A DNA stretch of 33,925 nt from CG1-02-35-72 sp036170135. GTDB lineage: Bacteria > Bacteroidota > Bacteroidia > Flavobacteriales > Flavobacteriaceae. Of the stretch, positions 26,595 to 33,925 are shown piece by piece (position 1 is the first letter of the stretch; each line of letters opens with the position of its first letter). Below the pieces are notes generated by a model, which was not told the DNA's origin, did not search any database, and was given only the letters and a program-made list of their open reading frames with translations. The position numbers and the translations under genes were made by a program. The stretch covers positions 1-33,925 of the forward strand of contig JAVHOP010000100.1 of NCBI GenBank assembly GCA_036170135.1, read 5' to 3'.

Positions 26595-28838
26595 ATGATC
26601 CCTAAAGTATTTCAAGAAACTATTGATTTAGGAGATGGTAGAACCATCAGTATTGAAACAGGTAAATTAGCAAAACAAGCTGATGGGTCTGTGGTTGTTA
26701 GAATGGGTAATGCGATGTTGCTCGCAACAGTTGTCTCTTCAAAAGAAACTAAAGAAGGCTTAGACTTTTTGCCTTTAACACTTGATTATCGCGAAAAATT
26801 TGCTGCTGCCGGAAAATATCCAGGAGGTTTCTTTAAAAGAGAAGCGCGTCCTAGTAACGAAGAAATTTTAGTAATGCGTTTGGTTGACCGCGTATTGCGC
26901 CCGTTATTTCCAAAAGATTATCACGCCGAAACACAAGTGATGATTCAGTTAATGTCTCATGATGAAAATGTAATTCCAGATGCCTTAGCAGGTTTAGCAG
27001 CTTCGGCAGCTATTGCTATTACTGATATTCCTTTTGAATATCCTATTTCTGAAGTTCGCGTGGCTAGAGTTGATGGAAAATTAATCATCAACCCAACTTA
27101 TGCACAATTAGAAAATGCCGACATCGATATGATGGTTGGCGCTTCATTTGATTCTGTCATGATGGTTGAAGGTGAATTGAAGGAAGTCTCTGAAAAAGAT
27201 ATGGCCGAAGCTATTAAATTTGCTCATGAAGCTATTAAAATTCAATGTATTGCTCAAGAAAATTTGGTAAAACAAATTGGAAAAAAAGAGGTGAGAAATT
27301 ATCCAAAGGCAGAATCTGATGACGTAATTGCTAAAAGGGTAAACGATTTTGCTTACGATAAAATTTATGCCATTGCAAGAGCGGCTTCTTCAAAACAAGA
27401 ACGCACTGAAAAATTTGCAGGAGTAAAAGAAGCTTTAAAAGCTGAGTTTACCGAAGATGAATTGACAGAAAAAGGCAAGTTAATTGGCGAATATTATTAT
27501 AAAACTGAAAAAACAGCCGTAAGAAACCTCACTTTAAACGAAGGTTTACGTTTAGATGGTAGAAAAACAAATCAAATTAGACCAATTTGGTGTGAAGTAG
27601 GTTATTTGCCTTCTCCTCACGGTTCAGCTGTTTTTACCAGAGGTGAAACACAAGCTTTAGCAACTGTTACCTTAGGAACATCTAGAGATGCTAATAAATT
27701 GGATTCCCCAACTTTTGAAGGTGAAGAACGTTTTTACTTGCATTATAATTTTCCTCCTTTTTGTACCGGAGAAGCTAGTCCGTTACGCGGAACTTCACGT
27801 AGAGAAGTAGGTCATGGTAATTTAGCACAACGCGCTTTAAAAAATATGGTGCCAGCCGACTGCCCGTACACCGTAAGAGTTGTTTCTGAAGTATTAGAAT
27901 CTAATGGTTCTTCTTCAATGGCAACAGTTTGTGCCGGAACATTAGCCTTAATGGATGCCGGTATTCAAATGAAAAAACCTGTTTCGGGTATCGCCATGGG
28001 CTTAATTTCTGATGAGAAAACTGGAAAATTTGCCGTATTATCTGATATCTTAGGCGATGAAGATCATTTAGGAGATATGGACTTTAAAGTGACTGGTACC
28101 GCCGATGGAATTACCGCTTGCCAAATGGATATTAAAGTAAAAGGCTTGTCTTATGATGTGTTAGAAAAAGCTTTAGCACAAGCACATGAAGGACGTTTAC
28201 ATATTTTAAACATTTTAACCGAGACACTTCCTCATCCAAATCCAACCGTTAAAGAACATGCTCCAAAAATAATTACGAGAACGATTCCTGGTGATTTTAT
28301 CGGCGCTTTAATTGGACCTGGCGGAAAAGTCATTCAAGAATTACAAAAAGCAACTGGTTGCACCATTGTAATTAATGAAGTTGATGAACAAGGTGTTGTT
28401 GAAATATTAGGAACTAACCAAGCGGGCATTGATGCTGTTTTAGCAAAAATTGATTCCCTAATATTCAAACCAGTAGTTGGTAATGTTTATCAGGTTAAAG
28501 TTATTAAAATACTTGATTTTGGACCTGTTGTTGAATATCTTGATGCTCCAGGAAACGAAGTATTATTACACATTTCTGAATTGGCTTGGGAGCGCACAGA
28601 AAATGTGACCGATGTTGTAAATATGGGTGATATTTTTGATGTAAAATATTTTGGAAAAGACCCAAAAACTCACAAAGAAAAAGTGTCGCGTAAAGCTATT
28701 TTACCAAAACCAGAAGGATTTAAAGAAAGACCTCCTCGCGATGATAACAGAGATAGCCGTTCAAGAGACAATCGCTCAAGAGACAATCGTTCTAATGATA
28801 GAGATAATAGAGAAAGAAGACCTAGAAGAGAAGAATAA
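26595..28838 (+). CDS. pnp: Polyribonucleotide nucleotidyltransferase (PNPase)
   Basis: At 747 aa it has the full PNPase layout: a first RNase PH domain (about 10-145), a helical linker, a second RNase PH domain (about 315-545) with the catalytic Asp-rich stretch ILGDEDHLGDMDFK (near 484-497), a KH domain with the GxxG loop IGPGGKVI (about 558-615), and an S1 domain (about 628-700, HISELAWERTENVTD). It degrades RNA 3' to 5' by phosphorolysis. The C-terminal tail from about 705 is Arg/Asp/Ser-rich (SRDNRSRDNRSNDRDNRE), low-complexity and mixed in charge, an addition beyond the S1 domain that may bind RNA or partners. The gene follows rpsO as in most bacteria. Confidence 0.97.
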   Translation: MIPKVFQETIDLGDGRTISIETGKLAKQADGSVVVRMGNAMLLATVVSSKETKEGLDFLPLTLDYREKFAAAGKYPGGFFKREARPSNEEILVMRLVDRVLRPLFPKDYHAETQVMIQLMSHDENVIPDALAGLAASAAIAITDIPFEYPISEVRVARVDGKLIINPTYAQLENADIDMMVGASFDSVMMVEGELKEVSEKDMAEAIKFAHEAIKIQCIAQENLVKQIGKKEVRNYPKAESDDVIAKRVNDFAYDKIYAIARAASSKQERTEKFAGVKEALKAEFTEDELTEKGKLIGEYYYKTEKTAVRNLTLNEGLRLDGRKTNQIRPIWCEVGYLPSPHGSAVFTRGETQALATVTLGTSRDANKLDSPTFEGEERFYLHYNFPPFCTGEASPLRGTSRREVGHGNLAQRALKNMVPADCPYTVRVVSEVLESNGSSSMATVCAGTLALMDAGIQMKKPVSGIAMGLISDEKTGKFAVLSDILGDEDHLGDMDFKVTGTADGITACQMDIKVKGLSYDVLEKALAQAHEGRLHILNILTETLPHPNPTVKEHAPKIITRTIPGDFIGALIGPGGKVIQELQKATGCTIVINEVDEQGVVEILGTNQAGIDAVLAKIDSLIFKPVVGNVYQVKVIKILDFGPVVEYLDAPGNEVLLHISELAWERTENVTDVVNMGDIFDVKYFGKDPKTHKEKVSRKAILPKPEGFKERPPRDDNRDSRSRDNRSRDNRSNDRDNRERRPRREE

Positions 28839-28860
28839 AGTCATCTTTTATCTAAAAAGT

Positions 28861-28892
28861 AAAAACCTTAGGAAAGCTCCTAAGGTTTTTTA
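28861..28892 (+). terminator. Rho-independent terminator of pnp
   Basis: AAAAACCTTAGG and CCTAAGGTTTTT form a perfect 12-bp stem with a 6-nt loop and a T run, 22 bp past the pnp stop. Confidence 0.95.
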
Positions 28893-29161
28893 TTTCAATA
28901 AATTTAGATAACCCCCCTAAATTTTTTTGATTCGCAAATATACATAAAAAAATATTATTTTAATTTTCAATAAATAATGTCTGAAATAATCAATTACAAT
29001 AATTTAAACTTTTAATATATAACCAGTTAACCTGAATAGGAATTCGTTTTTGTAGGCATAAAAAATAGAATAATCGTTTTAACGAATTAAATTATTAATA
29101 TGCTGTAACATTTTACAACACGCAAACGTATATAGGGTTGTATAAAAAATTAGGATAAAAA
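28893..29161 (+). promoter_or_regulatory. Long AT-rich leader region of the sigma factor gene
   Basis: These 269 bp hold no credible gene. I see no plus-strand TAnnTTTG box in the region. It does contain two small inverted repeats: TCGTT-TT-AACGA near 29076 and TGTAA-CATT-TTACA near 29104. Minus-strand matches TATATTTG (28942-28935) and TACGTTTG (29130-29123) point away from rpoD and may be chance. The sigma-factor promoter must lie here, but I cannot place it. Confidence 0.4.
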
Positions 29162-30025
29162 ATGAGACAACTCAAAATTACAAAACAAGTAACTAATCGC
29201 GAAACAGCATCTCTTGATAAATATTTACAAGAAATAGGAAAGGTTGAATTAATTACTGCCGAAATGGAGGTTGAATTAGCACAACGCATTAGAGCGGGAG
29301 ATCAAAGAGCCTTAGAAAAATTGACCAAAGCTAATTTGCGATTTGTGGTTTCTGTAGCTAAACAATATCAAAATCAAGGTTTAACTTTGCCCGATTTAAT
29401 TAATGAAGGTAATCTAGGTTTGATTAAGGCCGCGCGTCGGTTTGATGAAACACGTGGTTTTAAATTTATTTCTTATGCTGTTTGGTGGATTCGCCAATCA
29501 ATATTACAAGCGCTTGCCGAACAATCTAGAATTGTGCGTTTGCCGCTGAATAAAATTGGCTCTATCAATAAAATAAACAAAACATTTGCAAGATTAGAAC
29601 AAGAAACTGAACGTCCGCCCTCTGCCGAAGAAATTGCTAAAGAACTCGATATGACAGTTAGCGAAGTTAAAGAATCTTTAAAAAATGCCGGCCGCCACGT
29701 ATCAATGGATGCGCCATTAATTGAAGGTGAAGATTCAAATCTTTACGACGTTTTAAATTCAGGAGAGTCTCCAAATCCAGACAAAGCCTTGATGCACGAA
29801 TCGTTACGCGTAGAAATAGAACGCGCCTTAGAAACCTTAACGCCAAGAGAAGGTGATGTGGTTCGTCTTTATTTTGGCTTAGGCGATGAAAGCCCGATGA
29901 CCCTAGAAGAAATTGGCGAAACGTTTGATTTAACACGCGAACGCGTCCGTCAAATTAAAGAAAAAGCCATCCGCAGGTTAAAACATACCTCAAGAAGCAA
30001 AATTTTAAAAACCTATTTAGGTTAA
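29162..30025 (+). CDS. rpoD: Primary sigma factor (RpoD/SigA type, short Bacteroidota form)
   Basis: The 287-aa protein lacks region 1.1 and the non-conserved insert, as is normal for the Bacteroidota housekeeping sigma factor. Region 1.2 begins SLDKYLQEIGKVELIT, and region 2 contains LRFVVSVAKQYQNQG and the -10 recognition helix YAVWWIRQSILQALAEQSR. Region 3 is RPPSAEEIAKELDMTVSEV, and the region 4 helix-turn-helix is LTRERVRQIKEKAIRRLK. It directs RNA polymerase to promoters with -33 TTG and -7 TAnnTTTG, and several matches lie ahead of genes in this window. It is followed by its own terminator and then by rpe. Confidence 0.96.
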   Translation: MRQLKITKQVTNRETASLDKYLQEIGKVELITAEMEVELAQRIRAGDQRALEKLTKANLRFVVSVAKQYQNQGLTLPDLINEGNLGLIKAARRFDETRGFKFISYAVWWIRQSILQALAEQSRIVRLPLNKIGSINKINKTFARLEQETERPPSAEEIAKELDMTVSEVKESLKNAGRHVSMDAPLIEGEDSNLYDVLNSGESPNPDKALMHESLRVEIERALETLTPREGDVVRLYFGLGDESPMTLEEIGETFDLTRERVRQIKEKAIRRLKHTSRSKILKTYLG

Positions 30026-30044
30026 TTAAAAACTATAAAAACAG

Positions 30045-30076
30045 AAACGTCCGCCATCTAGCCGGACGTTTTCTTT
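30045..30076 (+). terminator. Rho-independent terminator of rpoD
   Basis: AAACGTCCG and CGGACGTTT arms enclose a 9-nt loop and are followed by TTCTTTTTT. It lies 19 bp past the sigma-factor stop. Confidence 0.92.
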
Positions 30077-30083
30077 TTTATAC

Positions 30084-30091
30084 TACTTTTG
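30084..30091 (+). promoter_or_regulatory. -7 promoter box of rpe
   Basis: TACTTTTG matches TAnnTTTG, 22 bp before the ATG at 30114. It lies immediately after the preceding terminator, and no -33 TTG is visible. Confidence 0.5.
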
Positions 30092-30113
30092 TAGAAATTT
30101 AAACCCGATTAAA

Positions 30114-30764
30114 ATGAACCATCTCATCGCGCCTTCTATGCTTTCTGCCGATTTTTCTAATCTTAAATCCGATATCGAAATGGTAAATAGCAGCGAAGCA
30201 GATTGGTTTCATTTAGATGTTATGGACGGTGTTTTTGTTCCTAATATCTCTTTTGGGATGCCGGTAATTAAATCTGTAAAAAAATTTGCCACCAAACCGC
30301 TTGACGTGCATTTAATGATTGTAAACCCCGATAAATTTATAGAAGATTTTAAAAAAGCTGGCGCTGATATTTTAACGGTTCACTACGAAGCTTGTCCACA
30401 TTTACATCGTACCGTTCAGTCTATAAAAGCAAATGGCATGAAAGTTGGCGCTTCCTTAAATCCACACACGCCAATTGCTGTTTTAGAAGATATTATACAA
30501 GATTTAGATTTGGTTTTAATTATGAGTGTTAATCCGGGTTTTGGCGGACAATCGTTTATCGAAAATACCTATAAAAAAATCATCCAACTTAAGGATTTAA
30601 TTCTAAAATCTGGATCTCAGGCACTTATCGAAATTGATGGAGGTGTAAATAACCAGAATGCTCCTAAACTTTTTGCTGCTGGCGCTGATGTTTTGGTTGC
30701 TGGTAGTTTTATTTTTAAAAGCGCCAATCCAACCCAAACCATAGCTGATTTAAAAAATTGCTAA
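30114..30764 (+). CDS. rpe: Ribulose-phosphate 3-epimerase
   Basis: At 216 aa this is a normal-length TIM-barrel epimerase. It interconverts ribulose 5-phosphate and xylulose 5-phosphate in the pentose phosphate pathway. Conserved active-site pieces are APSMLSADFSNL, the metal-binding HLDVMDGVFVPNISFG, DVHLMI, MSVNPGFGGQSF (phosphate side) and EIDGGVN. The last codons overlap the convergent aminotransferase: the TAA stop at 30762-30764 shares bases with the TAG stop of the minus-strand gene at 30763-30761. It has its own probable promoter after the rpoD terminator. Confidence 0.96.
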   Translation: MNHLIAPSMLSADFSNLKSDIEMVNSSEADWFHLDVMDGVFVPNISFGMPVIKSVKKFATKPLDVHLMIVNPDKFIEDFKKAGADILTVHYEACPHLHRTVQSIKANGMKVGASLNPHTPIAVLEDIIQDLDLVLIMSVNPGFGGQSFIENTYKKIIQLKDLILKSGSQALIEIDGGVNNQNAPKLFAAGADVLVAGSFIFKSANPTQTIADLKNC

Positions 30765-31918
30765 ATTCTATTCAATATTTCAGCGGCTTGCATTAAGGTT
30801 TCTTCAGTTTTTGCAAAACAAAATCGCAACATTTTAGCATCGTAAGAATCATTGTAAAAAACCGAAATCGGAATGGATGCTATCTTATGATCTTTTGTCA
30901 ACCGAATCGCAAAATCATAATCGTATTCATCGCTAATCTTTTTATAACTCAACAACTGAAAATAAGTCCCCTTGGCCGGCGCAAATTCAAAACGAGAATC
31001 TTTAATTAAATTTAAAAAATAATCACGCTTTTGCTGATAAAAATCCGGTAAACCGAGATAATTATCTCTATTTTTTAGAAATTCAGCCAGACCCACTTGT
31101 ACAGGATGATTGACACAAAATACATTAAATTGGTGTGCTTTTCTGAATTCGGTCATCAAATAATCGGGTGCAACTACATAACCCGTTTTCCAACCGGTAT
31201 GATGAAAAGTTTTGCCAAAACTTGCCACAATAAACGAGCGTTTTACCAATTCTGGATAAAGCATCACACTTTGATGCGTTTCGCCATCAAAAATAATGTG
31301 TTCGTAAACCTCATCGCTTAAAACAATAATATTAGTTCCTTTGACAATATTTTGTAAGGCAATTAAATCTTCGGAGTGCAAAATACTTCCCGTCGGGTTA
31401 TGTGGCGTGTTGATAATAATCATTTTGGTTTTTGACGAAATCAATGATTTTACCTGCTGCCAATTGGCCATATAATCAGGCGCTTTTAAAGCGACTGAAT
31501 GGGTGATGCCTCCAAATAATTCAATGCTCGGTTCATAACAATCGTAAGCTGGCGTAAAAATAATGACCTCATCGCCTTTGTTTATAAAAGCGGCAATAAT
31601 GGTAAAAATAGCTTGTGTGGCACCTGCCGTTACAGTAATTTCGGTATCCGGATTGTATATAATTTGATAAGTGTCGTCAATTTTTTGCGCAATGGCTTCA
31701 CGTAAACTAATAATTCCCGGCATAGGCGCATATTGATTTAATCCTTTTTTCATCGCCTCATTTACCAAGTCAATTAAGACTTCCGAAGTTTTAAAATTAG
31801 GAAAACCTTGTGATAGATTGAGCGCATTTTCTTTTGTGGCTAAACCACTCATCACAGCAAAAATACTGGTTTGGGCGTTTGGCAATTTTGAGTGGACTGA
31901 AGTTTTGAAGTTGGACAT
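30761..31918 (-). CDS. PLP-dependent aminotransferase, methionine aminotransferase (YbdL/KAT-like)
   Basis: At 385 aa it is a class I fold-type I aminotransferase. Visible residues are TAGATQAIF (98-106, cofactor phosphate), NTPHNPTG (170-177, including Asn174), SDEVYEH (Asp202 and Tyr205), the Schiff-base lysine in SFGKTFHHTGWKTGY (Lys236), and MLRFCFAK near the end with the substrate carboxylate Arg. It most resembles methionine or kynurenine/glutamine aminotransferases, a group that acts on methionine and aromatic amino acids. The likely role is regeneration of methionine from its 2-oxo acid, though the substrate cannot be fixed from sequence. It converges with rpe with overlapping stop codons. 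Confidence 0.93.
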   Translation of the reverse strand: MSNFKTSVHSKLPNAQTSIFAVMSGLATKENALNLSQGFPNFKTSEVLIDLVNEAMKKGLNQYAPMPGIISLREAIAQKIDDTYQIIYNPDTEITVTAGATQAIFTIIAAFINKGDEVIIFTPAYDCYEPSIELFGGITHSVALKAPDYMANWQQVKSLISSKTKMIIINTPHNPTGSILHSEDLIALQNIVKGTNIIVLSDEVYEHIIFDGETHQSVMLYPELVKRSFIVASFGKTFHHTGWKTGYVVAPDYLMTEFRKAHQFNVFCVNHPVQVGLAEFLKNRDNYLGLPDFYQQKRDYFLNLIKDSRFEFAPAKGTYFQLLSYKKISDEYDYDFAIRLTKDHKIASIPISVFYNDSYDAKMLRFCFAKTEETLMQAAEILNRI

Positions 31919-31936
31919 TATTTAAATTTTGATATT

Positions 31937-31944
31937 CAAATGTA
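31937..31944 (-). promoter_or_regulatory. -7 promoter box of the aminotransferase gene
   Basis: TACATTTG on the minus strand (31944-31937) matches TAnnTTTG, 18 bp before the ATG at 31918. No -33 TTG is seen. Confidence 0.5.
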
Positions 31945-32060
31945 AAGATTAAATTGATAAAAATGATTTTAAATTGCTATAGAATATCAGTTTTGAATAT
32001 AGTTTCAAAAACAGAACTCATAACATTTTTAAATAAATTTTTGATGAGCATTCATCAGTA

Positions 32061-32093
32061 TAACCTAACAGGTTTTTAAAACCTGTTAGGTTA
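32061..32093. terminator. Perfect 33-bp palindrome overlapping the methylase stop codon
   Basis: TAACCTAACAGGTTTT, one T, then the exact reverse complement: two 16-bp arms with no mismatch. The TAA stop of the minus-strand methylase (32093-32091) lies within one arm. It could terminate transcription of that gene, and it also resembles the dispersed CCTGTTAGG intergenic hairpins seen in many Bacteroidota genomes. Confidence 0.75.
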
Positions 32094-33925
32094 GTGTTTT
32101 ACCCCCATCACCTTTATCATGCTTTCTATAAACGCCACTTCTTCTTCGCTCAACCCGTATTTGGCATACAACTGGCGGTCGATATCGGCTAACGACTGAC
32201 TCCAATCAATGTCGGAAGTTTTAGTGAAGTCCTGAAGAGGTACGAATTGATATGTTTTCGCAGTTGCATGTTGACTTGCTTTGGCAAGACTAAGTTGAAA
32301 CCTTAAAAATTTCGTTTTAAAGTATTTTGTTAGATTGGTTGCAGAGTTGTTATCTAATTCCAAATCAACGCCTATAACTAGATAAGTTTCAGTACTAATT
32401 GTACCCGGTTCCCCTACGAATGAATTTAAATTATCATCGTTTAATTCTGTACCGATATTATTTGCATATGGAGTAAAAACTTTAAATTTATCAATCCATG
32501 CTTTCTTAACTTTAATTTCTGCTTTTTCAACAAATCCAATCTTCTTTTTGCCGTAACAAATTATTGGTTCAATAAGTCCTTCATCAGAACTATGAAACTT
32601 CAAATCATTTATAAATTGTCCATCTAAGCCAAATGGTTTTCTTGAAGAAACATATTTAGAAAAACTTTCAAAGTTTGAATAGTTACTTACTTTATTTACA
32701 ATAGAAATTGCAATTCCATGACGTATAAAAGTATCGGAATGTTCTGATTTCAACGTGCGATATGCAGTAACAGGAGTTGCATTTAATTGGTGTGTAACTA
32801 CTTTTATTAAAGATTCCTCGTTATTATAGGCGCTATCCCACAGAAAATAACAAATGCCACCACGTATATTTGTTTTTGGGAAAACTTGTTCTGGATTAAG
32901 GAAATCGTGCAACATGGATATTTTTTTATCATTCAGCATTTTGTCCCTGAACTCATCAAGCCCTTTACCTCCTGAGTACCAACGCGAAGGCATAATCATT
33001 GAAACAAATTGCGGATTTATTTTTTGTGCAATCTCCACAAACTGATTATAGATAGGTTTCGCGCTTGCTTGTGCGCCACCATCCATTTCCATATACGGCG
33101 GATTACTTACTATTGCGTTGAATTTCATATTGTCGTTGTTGTTTGCTTTCCAATAGGTTTTACCGAGTTTTACTTTTTCGATAAAATTAGTGGGTTTGTT
33201 AATGATTTGGTTTATTAAATCTTCGAAATAGCGTGTATTTACTTTTGCCTTTCGGAAGCCTGCCAATGTTCGTTTGGTAATGCTTTTTGCCATAGGCGTT
33301 TTGCAAATCACGAATATATTTTCGGCCAGGGTTTTGTCCCACAGGGCGAGTTGGAGCTCGGGAGTGGGCGTTGGGTTTAGTCCCATCGGGTCATCAGCCG
33401 CAAGGCGTGCGCGGTAAATGCCGTAAGCCATATACAGTGGATAAAGACCCGATTTGGAGTTAATTTCCAGTATGTGTGCATCAGGCGAAAATACGTCTTT
33501 GGTTACTTGTCCCTGCTCCACAAAGCGGGGTTGCTCCACAGGGTTTTCCATCGTTTCGTCGTAAAACACATAACCACCCATACAGTCGCCCACGTGCATA
33601 TTTACCACACGCCACGGCGTAAGTACTGTTTCTTTGTCGGGATTCCGGAAGGTGTTGAAAATGGAGGTAATTCGTCCAATACGTTCCTCTATAGTGAGAT
33701 TGTCGGCTGCACGAGCCATAACACGTATGCGTTTTCCGGCAGCACGAAACACATCGGGTTCGTAGTATTTCTTAAATTTATTGAATTCTTGTTTGCTCAC
33801 ACCTTTGGGCATAAACTCTTCCCACGATTGCGGGTCGATGAGTTGCGCAAAATTATCAATCGTAATTTCATCTTTTTCGTCCTTTACATCTGCTCCATAT
33901 ATCAGCAATGGCATTCTGATGGAAA
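32091..33925 (-). CDS. C-terminal part of an Eco57I-like restriction-modification protein, 5' end beyond the right edge
   Basis: The frame is open to the window edge: the codons before Met33914 (Ser-Ile-Arg) stay in frame, so that Met is probably internal and at least 611 residues belong to a longer protein. Numbering from this Met, DAHILEINSKSGLYPLYMA (145-163) looks like the SAM-binding motif I region and SNPPYMEMDGG (270-280) holds motif IV NPPY of N6-adenine methylases of the Eco57I/gamma type. The target-recognition region follows from about 300. The opening RMPLLIYGADVKDE and VVNMHVGDCMGGYVFYDE match the middle of large helicase-methylase fusion restriction enzymes (type ISP/IIG-like). 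A nuclease and helicase part should lie off the right edge. The part near 33300-33900 is visibly richer in GC than the rest of the window, which suggests horizontal acquisition. Confidence 0.85.
   Translation of the reverse strand, partial: SIRMPLLIYGADVKDEKDEITIDNFAQLIDPQSWEEFMPKGVSKQEFNKFKKYYEPDVFRAAGKRIRVMARAADNLTIEERIGRITSIFNTFRNPDKETVLTPWRVVNMHVGDCMGGYVFYDETMENPVEQPRFVEQGQVTKDVFSPDAHILEINSKSGLYPLYMAYGIYRARLAADDPMGLNPTPTPELQLALWDKTLAENIFVICKTPMAKSITKRTLAGFRKAKVNTRYFEDLINQIINKPTNFIEKVKLGKTYWKANNNDNMKFNAIVSNPPYMEMDGGAQASAKPIYNQFVEIAQKINPQFVSMIMPSRWYSGGKGLDEFRDKMLNDKKISMLHDFLNPEQVFPKTNIRGGICYFLWDSAYNNEESLIKVVTHQLNATPVTAYRTLKSEHSDTFIRHGIAISIVNKVSNYSNFESFSKYVSSRKPFGLDGQFINDLKFHSSDEGLIEPIICYGKKKIGFVEKAEIKVKKAWIDKFKVFTPYANNIGTELNDDNLNSFVGEPGTISTETYLVIGVDLELDNNSATNLTKYFKTKFLRFQLSLAKASQHATAKTYQFVPLQDFTKTSDIDWSQSLADIDRQLYAKYGLSEEEVAFIESMIKVMGVKH

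Noticed and set aside
28651..28911. 86-aa plus-strand frame at the end of pnp
   Set aside because: It is out of frame within the pnp tail and runs through the terminator hairpin.
29123..29130. TACGTTTG as an antisense promoter
   Set aside because: A bare 6-of-8 fixed-base match occurs often by chance in AT-rich DNA and there is no -33 element or gene behind it.
28893..29161. tRNA or small RNA gene in the sigma-factor leader
   Set aside because: I found no cloverleaf or conserved RNA features, only small AT-rich inverted repeats.

Overview
The window is an AT-rich chromosomal segment from a member of the Bacteroidota, most likely a flavobacterium. The support is direct: a type IX secretion C-terminal sorting domain, PorT, a TamL-type lipoprotein Omp85, a short (287 aa) primary sigma factor without region 1.1, and many start-proximal TAnnTTTG promoter boxes (the Bacteroidota -7 element). 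The order menG-porT, RNA methyltransferase, tamL, fbaA, accD, rpsO, pnp, rpoD, rpe is a housekeeping block of a familiar flavobacterial kind. Four runs of exactly 100 N show that this is a scaffold of short-read contigs.

Layout. 1-8050 (all minus strand): a secreted PKD-type protein that runs off the left edge, a second secreted PKD/HYR protein with an Asp/His-rich linker and a T9SS sorting domain, then a LytTR response regulator and a large periplasmic beta-propeller histidine kinase in one operon. 8071-10387 (plus): an acyl-CoA dehydrogenase and an aminoglycoside-phosphotransferase-like kinase overlapping by ATGA, the split form of the ACAD10/11 architecture. 10488-18270 (minus): two tandem histidine kinases with closely related C-terminal halves, one with a solute-binding-protein sensor and one giant with about nine PAS domains and a GAF domain. 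18427-31944: the housekeeping block, plus an unknown lipoprotein and a methionine-type aminotransferase. 32061-33925: the C-terminal part of a large Eco57I-like restriction-modification protein that runs off the right edge.

Main discovery candidate. A 38-bp element at 1188-1225 recurs at 8009-8046 with one mismatch. It sits upstream of the first secreted protein and upstream of the propeller kinase/LytTR regulator operon. In both places it lies exactly 31 bp upstream of a TAnnTTTG box. It consists of two direct half-sites of form YCRTTCACA separated by 12 bp, which is the 9-12-9 geometry of LytTR-family operators. I infer an autoregulated circuit (periplasmic propeller sensor, LytTR regulator, surface PKD protein) with a readable operator.

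Assembly note. The gaps at 2319-2418 and 16784-16883 are each flanked by the same 55-mer on both sides. Collapsing the overlap (removing 155 bp) restores the reading frame in both cases, so the HYR protein (750 aa) and the multi-PAS kinase (about 1762 aa) are each one gene. The gaps at 10388-10487 and 15032-15131 show no such overlap and look like real missing sequence.
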